This document shows, in pieces, positions 18,301 through 37,394 of a stretch of 64,000 nt of DNA. The translations under genes and the position numbers were made by a program. The stretch spans positions 1,736,001 to 1,800,000 of the forward strand of contig NZ_CP100128.1 in assembly GCF_024207115.1 (NCBI RefSeq). The letters run 5' to 3'. The notes beneath the pieces were generated by a model that worked only from the letters and a program-made list of their open reading frames with translations, ran no database searches and had not been told where the DNA came from. The stretch is from Chromobacterium sp. IIBBL 290-4. Lineage in GTDB: Bacteria; Pseudomonadota; Gammaproteobacteria; Burkholderiales; Chromobacteriaceae. How positions within the stretch are numbered: the stretch's first letter is position 1; every line of letters starts with the position of its first letter.

Positions 18301-18992
18301 GTGCGTGCGGATTGAAGTGAGAATTCGATGGGAACGATAAAGGTGTAGTCAATGGGCTCGCCGCCGCGTTTGGCCGGGATGAAGCGCCAACGGCGCACCG
18401 TGGCCAGCGCCGAGCGGTCCAGCCGCGGGAAACCGCTGCTGTGGTGCAAGGACACATCGAGCGCCTGCCCCTGGGCGCTGACGCGCACCTTGAGCTGCAC
18501 CGTGCCGGTTTCGCCTTCCTCCATCGATAAAGCGGGGTAGGGCGGCTTGGGGTTGCTCAGATAGCCGCCTTGCGACAGCGGCGGGGTGACTTCCGCCGAG
18601 CGGCCGGCGTTGTCGGATTGCGCCGGCGGGCCCGAATCGGCGCGGGAGGCGGCGGCCGGCGCGACGGCGTGGCTCGGGCTCGCCGCCGGGGTTGCGGGCG
18701 CTTGCGGGGTTGTGGCGGCTTGGGTCGGCGTGCTCGGCCGCGCCATCGGTTTCGCTGGCGCGGGGGCGGCTTTGGGCGGGCTCTTGGCCGGCTCGACGGT
18801 CTTGCGCGATGCGGGCGGCGCGGCAGGCTTGGCCGCGGCGGGGCGTTCCGCCGCCACCAGGCTGGCCAGCAGCGGTTGAGGCGGCGTCGCCGGCGCGTCT
18901 TTCTGCCGTGCCCCGCTCCAGCCCAGCGCCAGGACATGGGCGGCGCAGACCGCGACAAAGGCGCTGATTTGCAAAGAGGGGACGGATTTCAT
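18297..18992 (-). CDS. tonB: Energy transducer TonB
   Basis: 231 residues with this start. A single N-terminal membrane anchor (residues about 6-24) is followed by a long Pro/Ala/Lys-rich periplasm-spanning region. The C-terminal TonB domain contains NPKPPYPALSMEEGETGTVQLKV and SGFPRLDRSALATVRRWRF. It contacts outer-membrane siderophore or haem receptors. ATGs at 19022, 19001 and 18992 are in frame. I prefer 18992 or 19001 because 19022 would place the Fur-like box inside the coding region. It heads the tonB-exbB-exbD operon. Confidence 0.9.
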   Translation of the reverse strand: MKSVPSLQISAFVAVCAAHVLALGWSGARQKDAPATPPQPLLASLVAAERPAAAKPAAPPASRKTVEPAKSPPKAAPAPAKPMARPSTPTQAATTPQAPATPAASPSHAVAPAAASRADSGPPAQSDNAGRSAEVTPPLSQGGYLSNPKPPYPALSMEEGETGTVQLKVRVSAQGQALDVSLHHSSGFPRLDRSALATVRRWRFIPAKRGGEPIDYTFIVPIEFSLQSART

Positions 18993-19004
18993 GCTTGTCA
19001 TGTT

Positions 19005-19023
19005 AATACAAATAATTCTCATT
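19005..19023 (-). promoter_or_regulatory. Fur-box-like sequence upstream of tonB
   Basis: The 19 bases match the classic Fur consensus at 11 positions by hand count, and one half contains TGAGAAT. It sits immediately before the tonB start, where iron-dependent repression of a TonB system is expected. Confidence 0.5.
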
Positions 19024-19129
19024 TACTACAAAAGACCGTATCGCCAGCCTTGCAATTGTTCGAATCGGCAGCATATTTATTGCCAGGCTGGCTCCGCGCC
19101 GGCGTCCACTCACTAATGGAATACCGAAT

Positions 19130-19681
19130 ATGCAGCAGTTCGACGGAACCACCATCGTTTCCGTCCGTCGCGGCGAGCGCGTGGCGCTGGGCGGCGACGG
19201 GCAAGTAACCCTCGGCAACATCGTGATCAAGTCCACCGCGCGCAAGATACGCAAGCTGCACGGCGGCAAGGTTTTGGCGGGTTTCGCCGGCGGCACCGCC
19301 GACGCCTTCACACTGATCGAACGTTTTGAAGCCAAGCTGCAAAAGCATCAGGGCAACTTGCTGGTGTCGGCGGTGGAACTGGCCAAGGACTGGCGCACCG
19401 ACCGCATGCTGCGCCGCCTGGAGGCGATGCTGATCGTGGCCGACAAGGATCATACGCTGATCATCACCGGCAACGGCGATGTGCTGGAGCCGGAGCAGGG
19501 CATCGCCGCCATCGGTTCCGGCGGCGCCTTCGCCCAATCGGCCGCGCGCGCGCTGTTCGAGAACACCGAGCTCGCGCCGGATGTGGTGGTGAAGAAATCG
19601 CTGGAGATCGCCGGCGACATCTGCATCTACACCAACCACAACCATCTGATCGAAACCCTGGGCCCGGACGACGCGGCCTGA
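19130..19681 (+). CDS. hslV: ATP-dependent protease peptidase subunit HslV
   Basis: 183 residues. Proteasome beta-like fold beginning [30 protein letters not shown]; the threonine after FDGT becomes the catalytic N-terminus on processing. Length and sequence match the family throughout. It forms the double-hexamer proteolytic core with HslU, degrading misfolded and regulatory proteins in the cytoplasm. hslU follows after 44 bp in the same direction. Confidence 0.95.
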   Translation: MQQFDGTTIVSVRRGERVALGGDGQVTLGNIVIKSTARKIRKLHGGKVLAGFAGGTADAFTLIERFEAKLQKHQGNLLVSAVELAKDWRTDRMLRRLEAMLIVADKDHTLIITGNGDVLEPEQGIAAIGSGGAFAQSAARALFENTELAPDVVVKKSLEIAGDICIYTNHNHLIETLGPDDAA

Positions 19682-19725
19682 TCCCGAATGCAAGACCCGG
19701 CCGCGCTGGCCGGGCGGAGACCGTC

Positions 19726-21069
19726 ATGACGCAAATGACCCCGCAGGAAATCGTCCACGAGCTGGACCAGCACATCATCGGCCAGCACAAGGCCAAACGC
19801 GCCGTCGCCATCGCGCTGCGCAACCGCTGGCGCCGCCAGCAGGTGGCCGAGCCGCTGCGCAGCGAAATCACCCCCAAGAACATTTTGATGATAGGCCCCA
19901 CCGGCGTCGGTAAAACCGAGATCGCCCGCCGTCTAGCCAAGCTGTCCGGCGCGCCCTTCATCAAGGTGGAAGCCACCAAATTCACCGAAGTGGGCTATGT
20001 CGGCCGCGACGTGGACACTATCATCCGCGACCTGATGGACGTGGCGATCAAAGACACCCGCGAAGCGGCGATCAAGCGCAACCGCGCGCGCGCCGAGGAT
20101 GCCGCCGAAGAGCGCATCCTCGATGTGCTGCTGCCCCAGCCGCGCAAGGCATCCGGCTTCTTCACCGATGAGCCGGCGGCAGAGGAGAAACAGGAGGACG
20201 GCGCCACTCGCCAGAAATTCCGCAAGATGCTGCGCGAGGGTAAGTTCGACGATAAGGAGATCGAACTGGAAATCGCCGCGCCGGTAGCGCAGATGAACGT
20301 GATGGCGCCGCCGGGCATGGAGGATTTCGCCAGCCAGCTGCAAGGCATGTTCCAGGGCATGGGCGCGGGCAAGAAGCAGACCGCCAAGATGAAGGTGGCG
20401 GACGCCTTCAAGCAACTGATAGACGAAGAGGCCGCCAAGCTGGTCAATGAGGAAGAGCTGAAGGCCGAGGCGCTGAAGAACGTCGAGCAGAACGGCATCG
20501 TCTTCCTCGACGAAATCGACAAGGTCACCAGCCGCGGCGAAGGCCACAGCGGCGCCGACGTGTCGCGCGCAGGCGTGCAGCGCGACCTGTTGCCGCTGGT
20601 GGAAGGCACCACGGTGTCCACCAAGTACGGCATGGTGAAGACCGACCACATCCTGTTCATCGCCTCCGGCGCTTTCCAGCTGTCCAAACCGTCGGACCTG
20701 ATCCCGGAGCTGCAAGGCCGCTTGCCGATTCGCGTCGAGCTGTCTTCGCTGTCGGTGGATGATTTCAAGGCCATTCTGACCAGCACCAACGCTTGCCTGA
20801 CGCGCCAATACCAGGCGTTGCTGGCCACCGAGGGCGTGGAGCTGGCGTTCGAGGAGTCCGGCATCCAGCGTCTGGCCGAGATTGCCTGGCAGGTCAACGA
20901 GAAAACCGAAAACATCGGCGCCCGCCGTCTGTACACGGTGATGGAAAAGCTGCTGGAAGAGGTGGCTTTCGACGCCAAGTCCGGTGAGTGCAAGATCGAT
21001 GGCGCTTATGTGGACAGCAAGCTGGGCGAAGTGGCCGAGCGCGAGGACCTGGCGCGCTACGTGCTGTAA
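19726..21069 (+). CDS. hslU: ATP-dependent protease ATPase subunit HslU
   Basis: 447 residues. N-terminal [17 protein letters not shown], Walker [10 protein letters not shown] (residues about 57-65), the intermediate I domain (about 110-240), Walker [10 protein letters not shown] and the C-terminal [10 protein letters not shown] tail that docks on HslV. It is a AAA+ unfoldase of the heat-shock protease. GGAG lies before the ATG. Second gene of the hslVU operon. Confidence 0.96.
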   Translation: MTQMTPQEIVHELDQHIIGQHKAKRAVAIALRNRWRRQQVAEPLRSEITPKNILMIGPTGVGKTEIARRLAKLSGAPFIKVEATKFTEVGYVGRDVDTIIRDLMDVAIKDTREAAIKRNRARAEDAAEERILDVLLPQPRKASGFFTDEPAAEEKQEDGATRQKFRKMLREGKFDDKEIELEIAAPVAQMNVMAPPGMEDFASQLQGMFQGMGAGKKQTAKMKVADAFKQLIDEEAAKLVNEEELKAEALKNVEQNGIVFLDEIDKVTSRGEGHSGADVSRAGVQRDLLPLVEGTTVSTKYGMVKTDHILFIASGAFQLSKPSDLIPELQGRLPIRVELSSLSVDDFKAILTSTNACLTRQYQALLATEGVELAFEESGIQRLAEIAWQVNEKTENIGARRLYTVMEKLLEEVAFDAKSGECKIDGAYVDSKLGEVAEREDLARYVL

Positions 21070-21114
21070 TTTATTCGCAAACGCAGCAGACGCATCGCTT
21101 ATGCCTGCCCGAGA

Positions 21115-21156
21115 TTCCCCTCTCCCCTCACGGGAGAGGGGCCAGGGGAGAGGGGC
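21115..21156. repeat. REP-like CCCTCTCCC palindrome
   Basis: CCCCTCTCCC-ctcac-GGGAGAGGGG followed by another GGGGAGAGGGG arm. A related copy is at 58797-58820. This is a type of extragenic palindrome common between genes in proteobacteria. Confidence 0.65.
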
Positions 21157-21188
21157 GATTCCGTACCCCTGCATATATATAGAGAGAG

Positions 21189-21220
21189 AACGGCGACCAT
21201 GGATGGAATGGCCGCCGTTT
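21189..21220 (+). terminator. Intrinsic terminator of hslVU
   Basis: AACGGCGaCC / GGcCGCCGTT stem followed by a short T-rich stretch. It lies between hslU and the convergent MFS gene. Confidence 0.65.
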
Positions 21221-21224
21221 TGCT

Positions 21225-22541
21225 TTATATAGGTTGCTTCAACTTGCCATCCGCCGAGGCAATCGGCTCAAACGCTTCGGGGTGCTGTTTCAGATACCAG
21301 TCCTTGGCCTCATCATGATTCAAATTGAGGAAGCGATTGACGCCCGGCAGCAGCAGCATCGGTATCACGGACAGCAGATGAAATACCGCGAAGAACATAT
21401 AAACCGCATCCAGCGACCAGCTGTGCAGCAAGATGCCCGCCAGCGCCGGCCCCAGCATCCCTCCCAATTTCGCCACCAGTATATTGATGGCTTGCACTCG
21501 GGCGCGGTAGGCCTCCGGCACCGCCAGCGTGCGGTGAGTCTGGCCGATCAGCATGGTGATGGACAACAACAGTCCTTCAATGGCGAACATCGCCAGCATC
21601 ACCATGGGATGGTGGGTCCAGGCGATGACCAGGAATACAGCCGCCAACGTCCACAAGGCCAGCATGCGGGCGTTGGCGCGGCTACAGTGTTGCAGCAGCC
21701 TGTGCGTCAGCCACAAGCTGCCGATCAGCAGCCCGCCGCTCATCGCCGCCTCACAGGCGCCCAGCCAGAACGCGGGCAGGCCGAGCTGGTGTAGCTTGAT
21801 CGGCAATAGCGTCAGCACCATAGGCATGTAGGCCGTCATCGTCACCAGGCCCCAGAATGCCCACTTGCGTTCCAAGGGGATGCGCCAGCGTATGCGCAGG
21901 CCGACACGGATCTGATCGAAAAAACCTTCCGCCTGGATATGCTCGCGGCTGCGCGCAGGAATATGAATGCGCAGGGCGCCGATCGCGGCGATGGCCAATA
22001 GCGCGGCATAGCTGCCTAGGGCCAGCCAGGCCGGTGTAAACGCCATCAAACCGCCGCCGATGACTGGACCAATCAGATTGCCCACCGCCTGCGAGCTTTT
22101 CTGCAGCGATAAAGCGTCTGACAGCCGGCCCGCCGGCACCAGCTCCGCGGCAATGCTCATCATGGAAGGAAAGACGATGGCCCAGGCGAACATCGACACA
22201 GACTCGCTGGCGATCACCCACTCCAGCCGATAGAAATTGAACCAGGCCATCGTCGCCAGCGTGAGGCCGGACAGCATGGCCAGCGCGATGCCGCAGGAGA
22301 TGACGCGGTTTTTGGGAAAGCGGTCGCCCAGCGGCGCGGTCAGCGGCAGCGCCACCAGCATCACCAAGGCGGTCAGCGCGCTGAACCAGGCCATATCCTT
22401 GGCGCCCCCTTGGCTGACCACCCACCAACTGATGCTGACGTAACCTGCGCCCATGGCGAGGCCGCTCAAGACATCGCTCAGCATCAGCAGATGGAAACCG
22501 GCGGGCAAGCCGGACATACGCTGTCGAAGGGAAGTCTGCAT
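21225..22541 (-). CDS. MFS transporter, MFS_3/EntS-like exporter
   Basis: 438 residues with about twelve hydrophobic helices. The loop PLGDRFPKNRVISCG between helices 2 and 3 is the MFS motif A. The layout resembles the MFS_3 (EntS-like) branch, which exports siderophores and drugs. Proton-driven export across the inner membrane is likely; the substrate is unknown and no biosynthetic genes are adjacent. A good ribosome site (GAGGAGCGCC) precedes the ATG. It converges on hslU. Confidence 0.85.
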   Translation of the reverse strand: MQTSLRQRMSGLPAGFHLLMLSDVLSGLAMGAGYVSISWWVVSQGGAKDMAWFSALTALVMLVALPLTAPLGDRFPKNRVISCGIALAMLSGLTLATMAWFNFYRLEWVIASESVSMFAWAIVFPSMMSIAAELVPAGRLSDALSLQKSSQAVGNLIGPVIGGGLMAFTPAWLALGSYAALLAIAAIGALRIHIPARSREHIQAEGFFDQIRVGLRIRWRIPLERKWAFWGLVTMTAYMPMVLTLLPIKLHQLGLPAFWLGACEAAMSGGLLIGSLWLTHRLLQHCSRANARMLALWTLAAVFLVIAWTHHPMVMLAMFAIEGLLLSITMLIGQTHRTLAVPEAYRARVQAINILVAKLGGMLGPALAGILLHSWSLDAVYMFFAVFHLLSVIPMLLLPGVNRFLNLNHDEAKDWYLKQHPEAFEPIASADGKLKQPI

Positions 22542-22815
22542 GGGCGCTCCTCAAGGCTGAAGGGCGTTTCATCCTAGCACGAAATGACATTGTCAAAAAA
22601 GTGATGCGAAGCAAACTGATTCCTTCCGCTTTTCTTGAGAAATTGGCCATAAATTCAGCGTTTTTGAAAATTTCTCCAGGCTTTCCCTGTGCCGGATGGC
22701 TGCTTTTCCAAAGATAAAGCTGGTGGAAAGTTAAAATTTAATAAATTGATTTCAATTGAAATCAATAACTTAGCTGTTTTCATGTGGGAATCTCTGCATT
22801 TTCTAAAAAAACCTG

Positions 22816-22844
22816 TTGACCGAGGCAGGGGGCGCGGGTATAGT
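22816..22844 (+). promoter_or_regulatory. rRNA operon A promoter
   Basis: TTGACC (22816-22821), 17-bp spacer, TATAGT (22839-22844), with a GC-rich discriminator side. The DNA upstream from about 22720 is AT-rich, as expected for an UP element. Confidence 0.9.
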
Positions 22845-22921
22845 TCGTCTCCTCAGCTGACGCAGCGAACGAAACAGCGGAAACGAAACGGTTTCCGAGG
22901 TGACGAAAACTGCACCGGCAC

Positions 22922-22933
22922 TGCTCTTTAACA
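22922..22933 (+). promoter_or_regulatory. boxA antitermination site, operon A
   Basis: TGCTCTTTAACA, the standard rRNA boxA bound by NusB/S10, in the leader before 16S. A second boxA-like GATCTTTAACAA lies in the 16S-23S spacer at about 24906. Confidence 0.85.
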
Positions 22934-23050
22934 GAACGAATAACCGATAGGTGTAAGTGCTTGGTGAAAGCCAAATACTTGCACTGCAAGAGACAAGAGA
23001 TACTTGTTTATTTCTTTGAACTTGCGTGCCAGAAAATTTGCTATGAGATT

Positions 23051-24589
<1,539 letters not shown>

Positions 24590-24678
24590 GAGAAGGCGAT
24601 TGCCAAGTACTTACAGCCTATCGGTTATTTGTGTTAAGGGCATTGAGGTTGTGGAGTCCACGATCTCTAAAGTCAACT

Positions 24679-24755
24679 GGGTTTGTAGCTCAGCTGGTTA
24701 GAGCACTGTGTTGATAACGCAGGGGTCGTAGGTTCGAGTCCTACCAGACCCACCA
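24679..24755 (+). tRNA. tRNA-Ile (GAU), operon A
   Basis: 77-nt cloverleaf with acceptor GGGTTTG / CAGACCC, anticodon GAT in the loop TTGATAA, T-loop GGTTCGAGTCC and encoded CCA. Standard spacer tRNA between 16S and 23S. Confidence 0.96.
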
Positions 24756-24767
24756 TTTGACCTGTTT

Positions 24768-24843
24768 GGGGGATTAGCTCAGTTGGGAGAGCACCTGCTT
24801 TGCAAGCAGGGGGTCGTCGGTTCGATCCCGTCATCCTCCACCA
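24768..24843 (+). tRNA. tRNA-Ala (UGC), operon A
   Basis: 76-nt cloverleaf with acceptor GGGGGAT / ATCCTCC, anticodon TGC in TTTGCAA, T-loop GGTTCGATCCC and encoded CCA. It is 12 bp after tRNA-Ile. Confidence 0.96.
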
Positions 24844-25101
24844 CTCCAGTGCAAACATAATCACTCTTGAGAGAGTGTGATTTTGTTTGCGTTGAAAATA
24901 CGCCCGATCTTTAACAAACTGAAGAAGCCGAATATATATAGACGGCGAGATGAAAACATGGAGTTAACTCTTCATGTCGACAGATCGTCATCTTGGGTAT
25001 TTGATTGTATCTAAGGCTGCGTCGCCATATCAAAAGGGGCGGTGCAGTCGTCGCACAAACACTCTCTATTGTCGCAGTAATTTAGGTTACTGAAATGATA
25101 G

Positions 25102-27992
<2,891 letters not shown>

Positions 27993-28138
27993 TATCATTT
28001 GAGTGGCTTAGCGTACGGATCTTGGATTCGTATGATACTGAGCGACGAGATAGAGTGTGTGCGACACAATTAAATACCGAATATTCAGAATCAGAGAGCT
28101 TCTCTGGTTCAGGCTTCTTTAAGTTTGTACAAGTTTAT

Positions 28139-28254
28139 GTCTGGTGGCCTTAGCGAGATGGTCCCACGCCTTCCCATCCCGAACAGGACCGTGAAACATC
28201 TTAGCGCCGATGATAGTGTGGCCTTGGCCATGTGAAAGTAGGACACCGCCAGAC
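28139..28254 (+). rRNA. rrf: 5S ribosomal RNA, operon A
   Basis: Begins GTCTGGTGGC and ends CGCCAGAC, which pair as helix I. It contains the conserved CCCATCCCGAAC segment. About 116 nt. Confidence 0.93.
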
Positions 28255-28266
28255 GCCCCATACCAC

Positions 28267-28292
28267 AAGCCCAGCTCTTCGAGCTGGGCTTT
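28267..28292 (+). terminator. First terminator of rRNA operon A
   Basis: AAGCCCAGCTC-ttc-GAGCTGGGCTTT stem-loop 12 bp after 5S. Confidence 0.85.
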
Positions 28293-28357
28293 GTGCATTG
28301 GCGCGCCGGAAACGCGATGCCTGCCACGGCACGACATTCTCGACACGCTCCCAACAA

Positions 28358-28385
28358 AAAGCCCCGCTGATCCCAGCGGGGCTTT
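28358..28385. terminator. Second, bidirectional terminator between rrnA and kdsA
   Basis: AAAGCCCCGCTG-atcc-CAGCGGGGCTTT, symmetric with A and T tracts on both sides. It can end both the rRNA transcript and the convergent kdsA. Confidence 0.88.
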
Positions 28386-28405
28386 GGCGTTTCTGGTGTT
28401 TGAAA

Positions 28406-29407
<1,002 letters not shown>

Positions 29408-29493
29408 TTAAAAACCCTTTATTCATATTCTTTGTGAAATCATCAAGTTGCTGGTGATTTTGTAAGAATATCAGTCTTTTCTCAAAAAACCTG

Positions 29494-29522
29494 TTGACCG
29501 AGGCAGGGGGCGCGGGTATAGT
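29494..29522 (+). promoter_or_regulatory. rRNA operon B promoter
   Basis: TTGACC (29494-29499), 17-bp spacer, TATAGT (29517-29522). The core is the same as operon A, but the upstream AT-rich DNA is different in sequence. Confidence 0.9.
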
Positions 29523-29600
29523 TCGTCTCCTCAGCTGACGCAGCGAACGAAGCAGCGGAAACGGAACGGTTTCCGGTGTGACGAAAACAGCGTCCGGCAC

Positions 29601-29612
29601 TGCTCTTTAACA
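29601..29612 (+). promoter_or_regulatory. boxA antitermination site, operon B
   Basis: TGCTCTTTAACA in the leader, as in operon A. Confidence 0.85.
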
Positions 29613-29729
29613 GAACGAATAACCGATAGGTGTAAGTACTTGGTGAAAGCCAAATACTTGCACTGCAAGAGACAAGAGATACTTGTTTATTTCTTTGAAC
29701 TTGCGTGCCAGAAAATTTGCTATGAGATT

Positions 29730-31268
<1,539 letters not shown>

Positions 31269-31357
31269 GAGAAGGCGATTGCCAAGTACTTACAGCCTAT
31301 CGGTTATTTGTGTTAAGGGCATTGAGGTTGTGGAGTCCACGATCTCTAAAGTCAACT

Positions 31358-31434
31358 GGGTTTGTAGCTCAGCTGGTTAGAGCACTGTGTTGATAACGCA
31401 GGGGTCGTAGGTTCGAGTCCTACCAGACCCACCA
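31358..31434 (+). tRNA. tRNA-Ile (GAU), operon B
   Basis: Same 77-nt gene as in operon A, anticodon GAT, encoded CCA. Confidence 0.96.
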
Positions 31435-31446
31435 TTTGACCTGTTT

Positions 31447-31522
31447 GGGGGATTAGCTCAGTTGGGAGAGCACCTGCTTTGCAAGCAGGGGGTCGTCGGT
31501 TCGATCCCGTCATCCTCCACCA
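31447..31522 (+). tRNA. tRNA-Ala (UGC), operon B
   Basis: Same 76-nt gene as in operon A, anticodon TGC, encoded CCA. Confidence 0.96.
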
Positions 31523-31780
31523 CTCCAGTGCAAACATAATCACTCTTGAGAGAGTGTGATTTTGTTTGCGTTGAAAATACGCCCGATCTTTAACAAACTG
31601 AAGAAGCCGAATATATATAGACGGCGAGATGAAAACATGGAGTTAACTCTTCATGTCGACAGATCGTCATCTTGGGTATTTGATTGTATCTAAGGCTGCG
31701 TCGCCATATCAAAAGGGGCGGTGCAGTCGTCGCACAAACACTCTCTATTGTCGCAGTAATTTAGGTTACTGAAATGATAG

Positions 31781-34671
<2,891 letters not shown>

Positions 34672-34817
34672 TATCATTTGAGTGGCTTAGCGTACGGATC
34701 TTGGATTCGTATGATACTGAGCGACGAGATAGAGTGTGTGCGACACAATTAAATACCGAATATTCAGAATCAGAGAGCTTCTCTGGTTCAGGCTTCTTTA
34801 AGTTTGTACAAGTTTAT

Positions 34818-34933
34818 GTCTGGTGGCCTTAGCGAGATGGTCCCACGCCTTCCCATCCCGAACAGGACCGTGAAACATCTTAGCGCCGATGATAGTGTGG
34901 CCTTGGCCATGTGAAAGTAGGACACCGCCAGAC
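34818..34933 (+). rRNA. rrf: 5S ribosomal RNA, operon B
   Basis: Same as the operon A 5S, with paired GTCTGG / CCAGAC ends. Confidence 0.93.
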
Positions 34934-34945
34934 GCCCCATACCAC

Positions 34946-34971
34946 AAGCCCAGCTCTTCGAGCTGGGCTTT
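34946..34971 (+). terminator. First terminator of rRNA operon B
   Basis: AAGCCCAGCTC-ttc-GAGCTGGGCTTT, identical to operon A. Confidence 0.85.
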
Positions 34972-35036
34972 GTGCATTGGCGCGCCGGAAACGCGATGCC
35001 TGCCACGGCACGACATTCTCGACACGCTCCCAACAA

Positions 35037-35064
35037 AAAGCCCCGCTGATCCCAGCGGGGCTTT
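35037..35064. terminator. Second, bidirectional terminator of rRNA operon B
   Basis: AAAGCCCCGCTG-atcc-CAGCGGGGCTTT. It also serves the convergent binding-protein gene that stops at 35085. Confidence 0.88.
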
Positions 35065-35084
35065 GGCGTTTCTAAAGCCTGGAG

Positions 35085-36242
35085 TTACAGATTGACCCAC
35101 TTGCCCTGCTTCAGCTGGTACAGCGAAACGGTGGCATGCTCGATATCGCCCTTGGCATCAAACTTCACCGGGCCGGTCACGCCTTGATAATCCGTTTTGA
35201 GGATCTCCGGCAGATATTTAGCCGGATCGGCAGAGCCCGCGCGCTTCATGGCGGCGATCAGCACCTTGGCGGCATCGTAGTTGTATGGCGCGTAGGCCTG
35301 GATTTCCGTTTGGTACTGCTGCTGGAATTTCTTGCTGAAGTCCGCATAGCCAGGCAGTTTTTCCTTGGGCACGCCAGCGGTGGAGGCATAGGCACCTTCG
35401 GCGCTGCCGCCGCCCAGCTTGGCGAACTCAGGGGTGTTGACGCCATCCGCGCCCATGAAGGCGGCCTTGATGCCCAGCTTGGCCATTTGCTTGACCATCG
35501 GGCCGGCTTGCGCGTCCATGCCGCCGTAGAACAGCAGGTCGGGCTTTTCGCCCTTGATGGAGGTCAGCACTGCCATGAAGTCGGTGGCGGTGTTGGAGGT
35601 GAATTCGCGTTTGACCACCTTGGCGCCGGCCAGCGTCACCGCCTTGTCGAAGTCATCGGCCAGGCCCTGGCCGTAGGTGGTGCGGTCGTCGATGATGGCC
35701 ACGCGCTTGGCGCCTAGCTTCTCCACTGCGTATTTGGCCAGAGCTTGGCCCTGCTGCAGGTCGTTGGCGATCAGGCGGAAGGTGTTCTTATAGCCTTGCT
35801 GAGTGAAGCTGGGGCTGGTGACCGAGCCGGAAATCATCGGCACGCCAGCGTCGGAATAAATGCGGGAGGCGGGGATGGCGGCTCCGGAGGTCAGGTGGCC
35901 GATCACGCCGGCCACTTTGGCATCGACCAGCCTTTGCGCCACCTGGGTGGCGACTTTCGGATCGGCCTGGTCATCTTCCGATACCACTTCGAAGGTGACC
36001 GGCTTGCCATCCAGCACCAGCTTTTCCGCATTGGCTTCTTGCACTGCCAGCTTGACGCCGTTGTCGGCGTCGCGTCCCCAGTGAGCGAAGGGGCCGGTGA
36101 GGGGATTGGCGGTGCCGATCTTGACCACCGAGCCGGCGTTATCCGCCGCGGGACTGGCCTTGTCGGCCTCCGCGGATGGTTTGTTGCAGGCGGCCAGGGC
36201 GGCCAGGACGCTGCACATCAGCAGGCTGTAACGGGTTTGCAT
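35085..36242 (-). CDS. Branched-chain amino acid-type ABC substrate-binding lipoprotein
   Basis: 385 residues. The N-terminus is a lipoprotein signal with lipobox LAAC (C19) rather than the cleaved signal of classical LivJ/LivK. The mature protein fits the periplasmic binding fold of the Leu/Ile/Val family (VKIGTANPLTGPFAHWGRDADNGVKLA, then GVIGHLTSGAAIPASRIY). The ligand could be a branched-chain amino acid, an amide or another small compound. No permease genes are adjacent. It converges on rRNA operon B. Confidence 0.88.
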   Translation of the reverse strand: MQTRYSLLMCSVLAALAACNKPSAEADKASPAADNAGSVVKIGTANPLTGPFAHWGRDADNGVKLAVQEANAEKLVLDGKPVTFEVVSEDDQADPKVATQVAQRLVDAKVAGVIGHLTSGAAIPASRIYSDAGVPMISGSVTSPSFTQQGYKNTFRLIANDLQQGQALAKYAVEKLGAKRVAIIDDRTTYGQGLADDFDKAVTLAGAKVVKREFTSNTATDFMAVLTSIKGEKPDLLFYGGMDAQAGPMVKQMAKLGIKAAFMGADGVNTPEFAKLGGGSAEGAYASTAGVPKEKLPGYADFSKKFQQQYQTEIQAYAPYNYDAAKVLIAAMKRAGSADPAKYLPEILKTDYQGVTGPVKFDAKGDIEHATVSLYQLKQGKWVNL

Positions 36243-36381
36243 ATAGGACTCTCCTAGTCTCTTTGTCGTATGAGTTTTTATTGCCTTGTCCCAGGCATCC
36301 CCTCACTCTGTCCCCAGCCTATGTCTTTGTCAATAAAGCGATTTAAAAATCAAGGCTGAGAATATTGACTGTGTGTTGGCA

Positions 36382-36705
36382 TCAACAGCTGGTTTGACGC
36401 TGGTTCTTGATGATCTTGTATACCCACTGCACTGAAATGCCATGCTTTTGTGCCAATTCCGCATGATTGGCGCCGGTGAATTCCTGCAGGATGCGCTGGT
36501 CCCGCTCGGCGGAACGCGTGCTTTTGCCCAGCGGAAAATAAATATTTTGGCCGCCCCAGTGCTGGGTCATTCTCCGGGTGATTTCCTGGGCGATCTTTTC
36601 CGCTTGCCGGCTCTCGGTGTGAGCCAGTTGCTTCAGCGCCTCGGTGATGTGGTCGGTCAGATCGGCTAACAGTTCCGGCCCCTTGCTGCGAAACGAAGTG
36701 TTCAT
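36382..36705 (-). CDS. Mor/C-family transcriptional activator (Mu Mor-like)
   Basis: 107 residues. The C-terminal half (GGQNIYFPLGKSTRSAERDQRILQEF, then HAELAQKHGISVQWVYKIIK) has the beta-strand plus HTH pattern of the Mu Mor/C activators of middle and late phage transcription. The ribosome site GGGAGCG precedes the ATG. It is divergent from the tail gene cluster, with a 230-bp shared control region holding a perfect palindrome. It is therefore the best candidate for the switch that turns the tail genes on. Confidence 0.8.
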   Translation of the reverse strand: MNTSFRSKGPELLADLTDHITEALKQLAHTESRQAEKIAQEITRRMTQHWGGQNIYFPLGKSTRSAERDQRILQEFTGANHAELAQKHGISVQWVYKIIKNQRQTSC

Positions 36706-36801
36706 GCGCGCTCCCGTGTGCGTTATCTGGCAAGGATTGTTCCATTTTGGCGCGATGCGGGCAGCGTGACCGGTGTCAGCGCGATGTCAGTGCCGGTGAG
36801 T

Positions 36802-36819
36802 TTGTAAAGCCGATTACAA
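36802..36819. promoter_or_regulatory. Palindrome in the tail-operon control region
   Basis: Perfect TTGTAA-N6-TTACAA dyad 117 bp upstream of the first tail gene. A GC-rich partial dyad ACCGG/CCGGT (36769-36797) lies just before it. The arrangement is reminiscent of Mor/C-type activator sites; this assignment is inference. Confidence 0.45.
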
Positions 36820-36935
36820 GATCGCTCCCTCCCCTCTGGTGCATTCTCTGCCTCGTTCGGCAAGCAGCCTGCTTGGCCGGCGATTCGAGCGCATTTCCGC
36901 GCATCTCCTTTCCTCTCTCATTTCTGGAGTTTCCC

Positions 36936-37394
36936 TTGGCAAGCACTTCCCAGATTGTCGGCGCGCTGCTGGCGCGTTTGCGCGCCGCATTGCCTCAGAT
37001 GGCGGTCGAGTACTTCGCCGGCGCCGAGGACGACTACCCGCTGCCGCATCCGCAAGGCGCCGTGCTGTTGTGTCTGCGCGGCAGCCAGTTTGGCCCCCTG
37101 CGAGACGGCTATGGGCAACTGCGCACGCTGCAACTGACGGCGACGGTGCTGCTGAGCCAGTCCAGCGCGGGAGTTGCGGATGGCGATGTGCTGGATGCGG
37201 TGCGGCAGAGCTGCCTGGGCTTTGCTCCGCCGGATTGCCAGCCGGCCTGGCTGTTGTCCGAAACCTTTCTGGGTTACCGCGACGGCGTGGCGCGCTACGC
37301 CATCGCGTTGGCGACCGACACCCTGCAAGTGGCGGACGTCGATCCGGAGTCTTCGTCTCGGTTAACCGTAGTCTCACTCGAGGAGCAAGCATGA
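36936..37394 (+). CDS. Mu Gp37-like phage tail protein
   Basis: 152 residues with a TTG start, chosen because GGAG lies six bases upstream; an ATG farther upstream in frame has no such site and no family support. The sequence (IVGALLARLRAALPQMAVEYFAG, then YPLPHPQGAVLLCLRG) resembles the Gp37 family found just before the sheath genes in Mu-like prophages. Its molecular role is unknown; it may be a tail completion or connector protein. First gene of the tail operon; its stop overlaps the next start (ATGA). Confidence 0.7.
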   Translation: MASTSQIVGALLARLRAALPQMAVEYFAGAEDDYPLPHPQGAVLLCLRGSQFGPLRDGYGQLRTLQLTATVLLSQSSAGVADGDVLDAVRQSCLGFAPPDCQPAWLLSETFLGYRDGVARYAIALATDTLQVADVDPESSSRLTVVSLEEQA

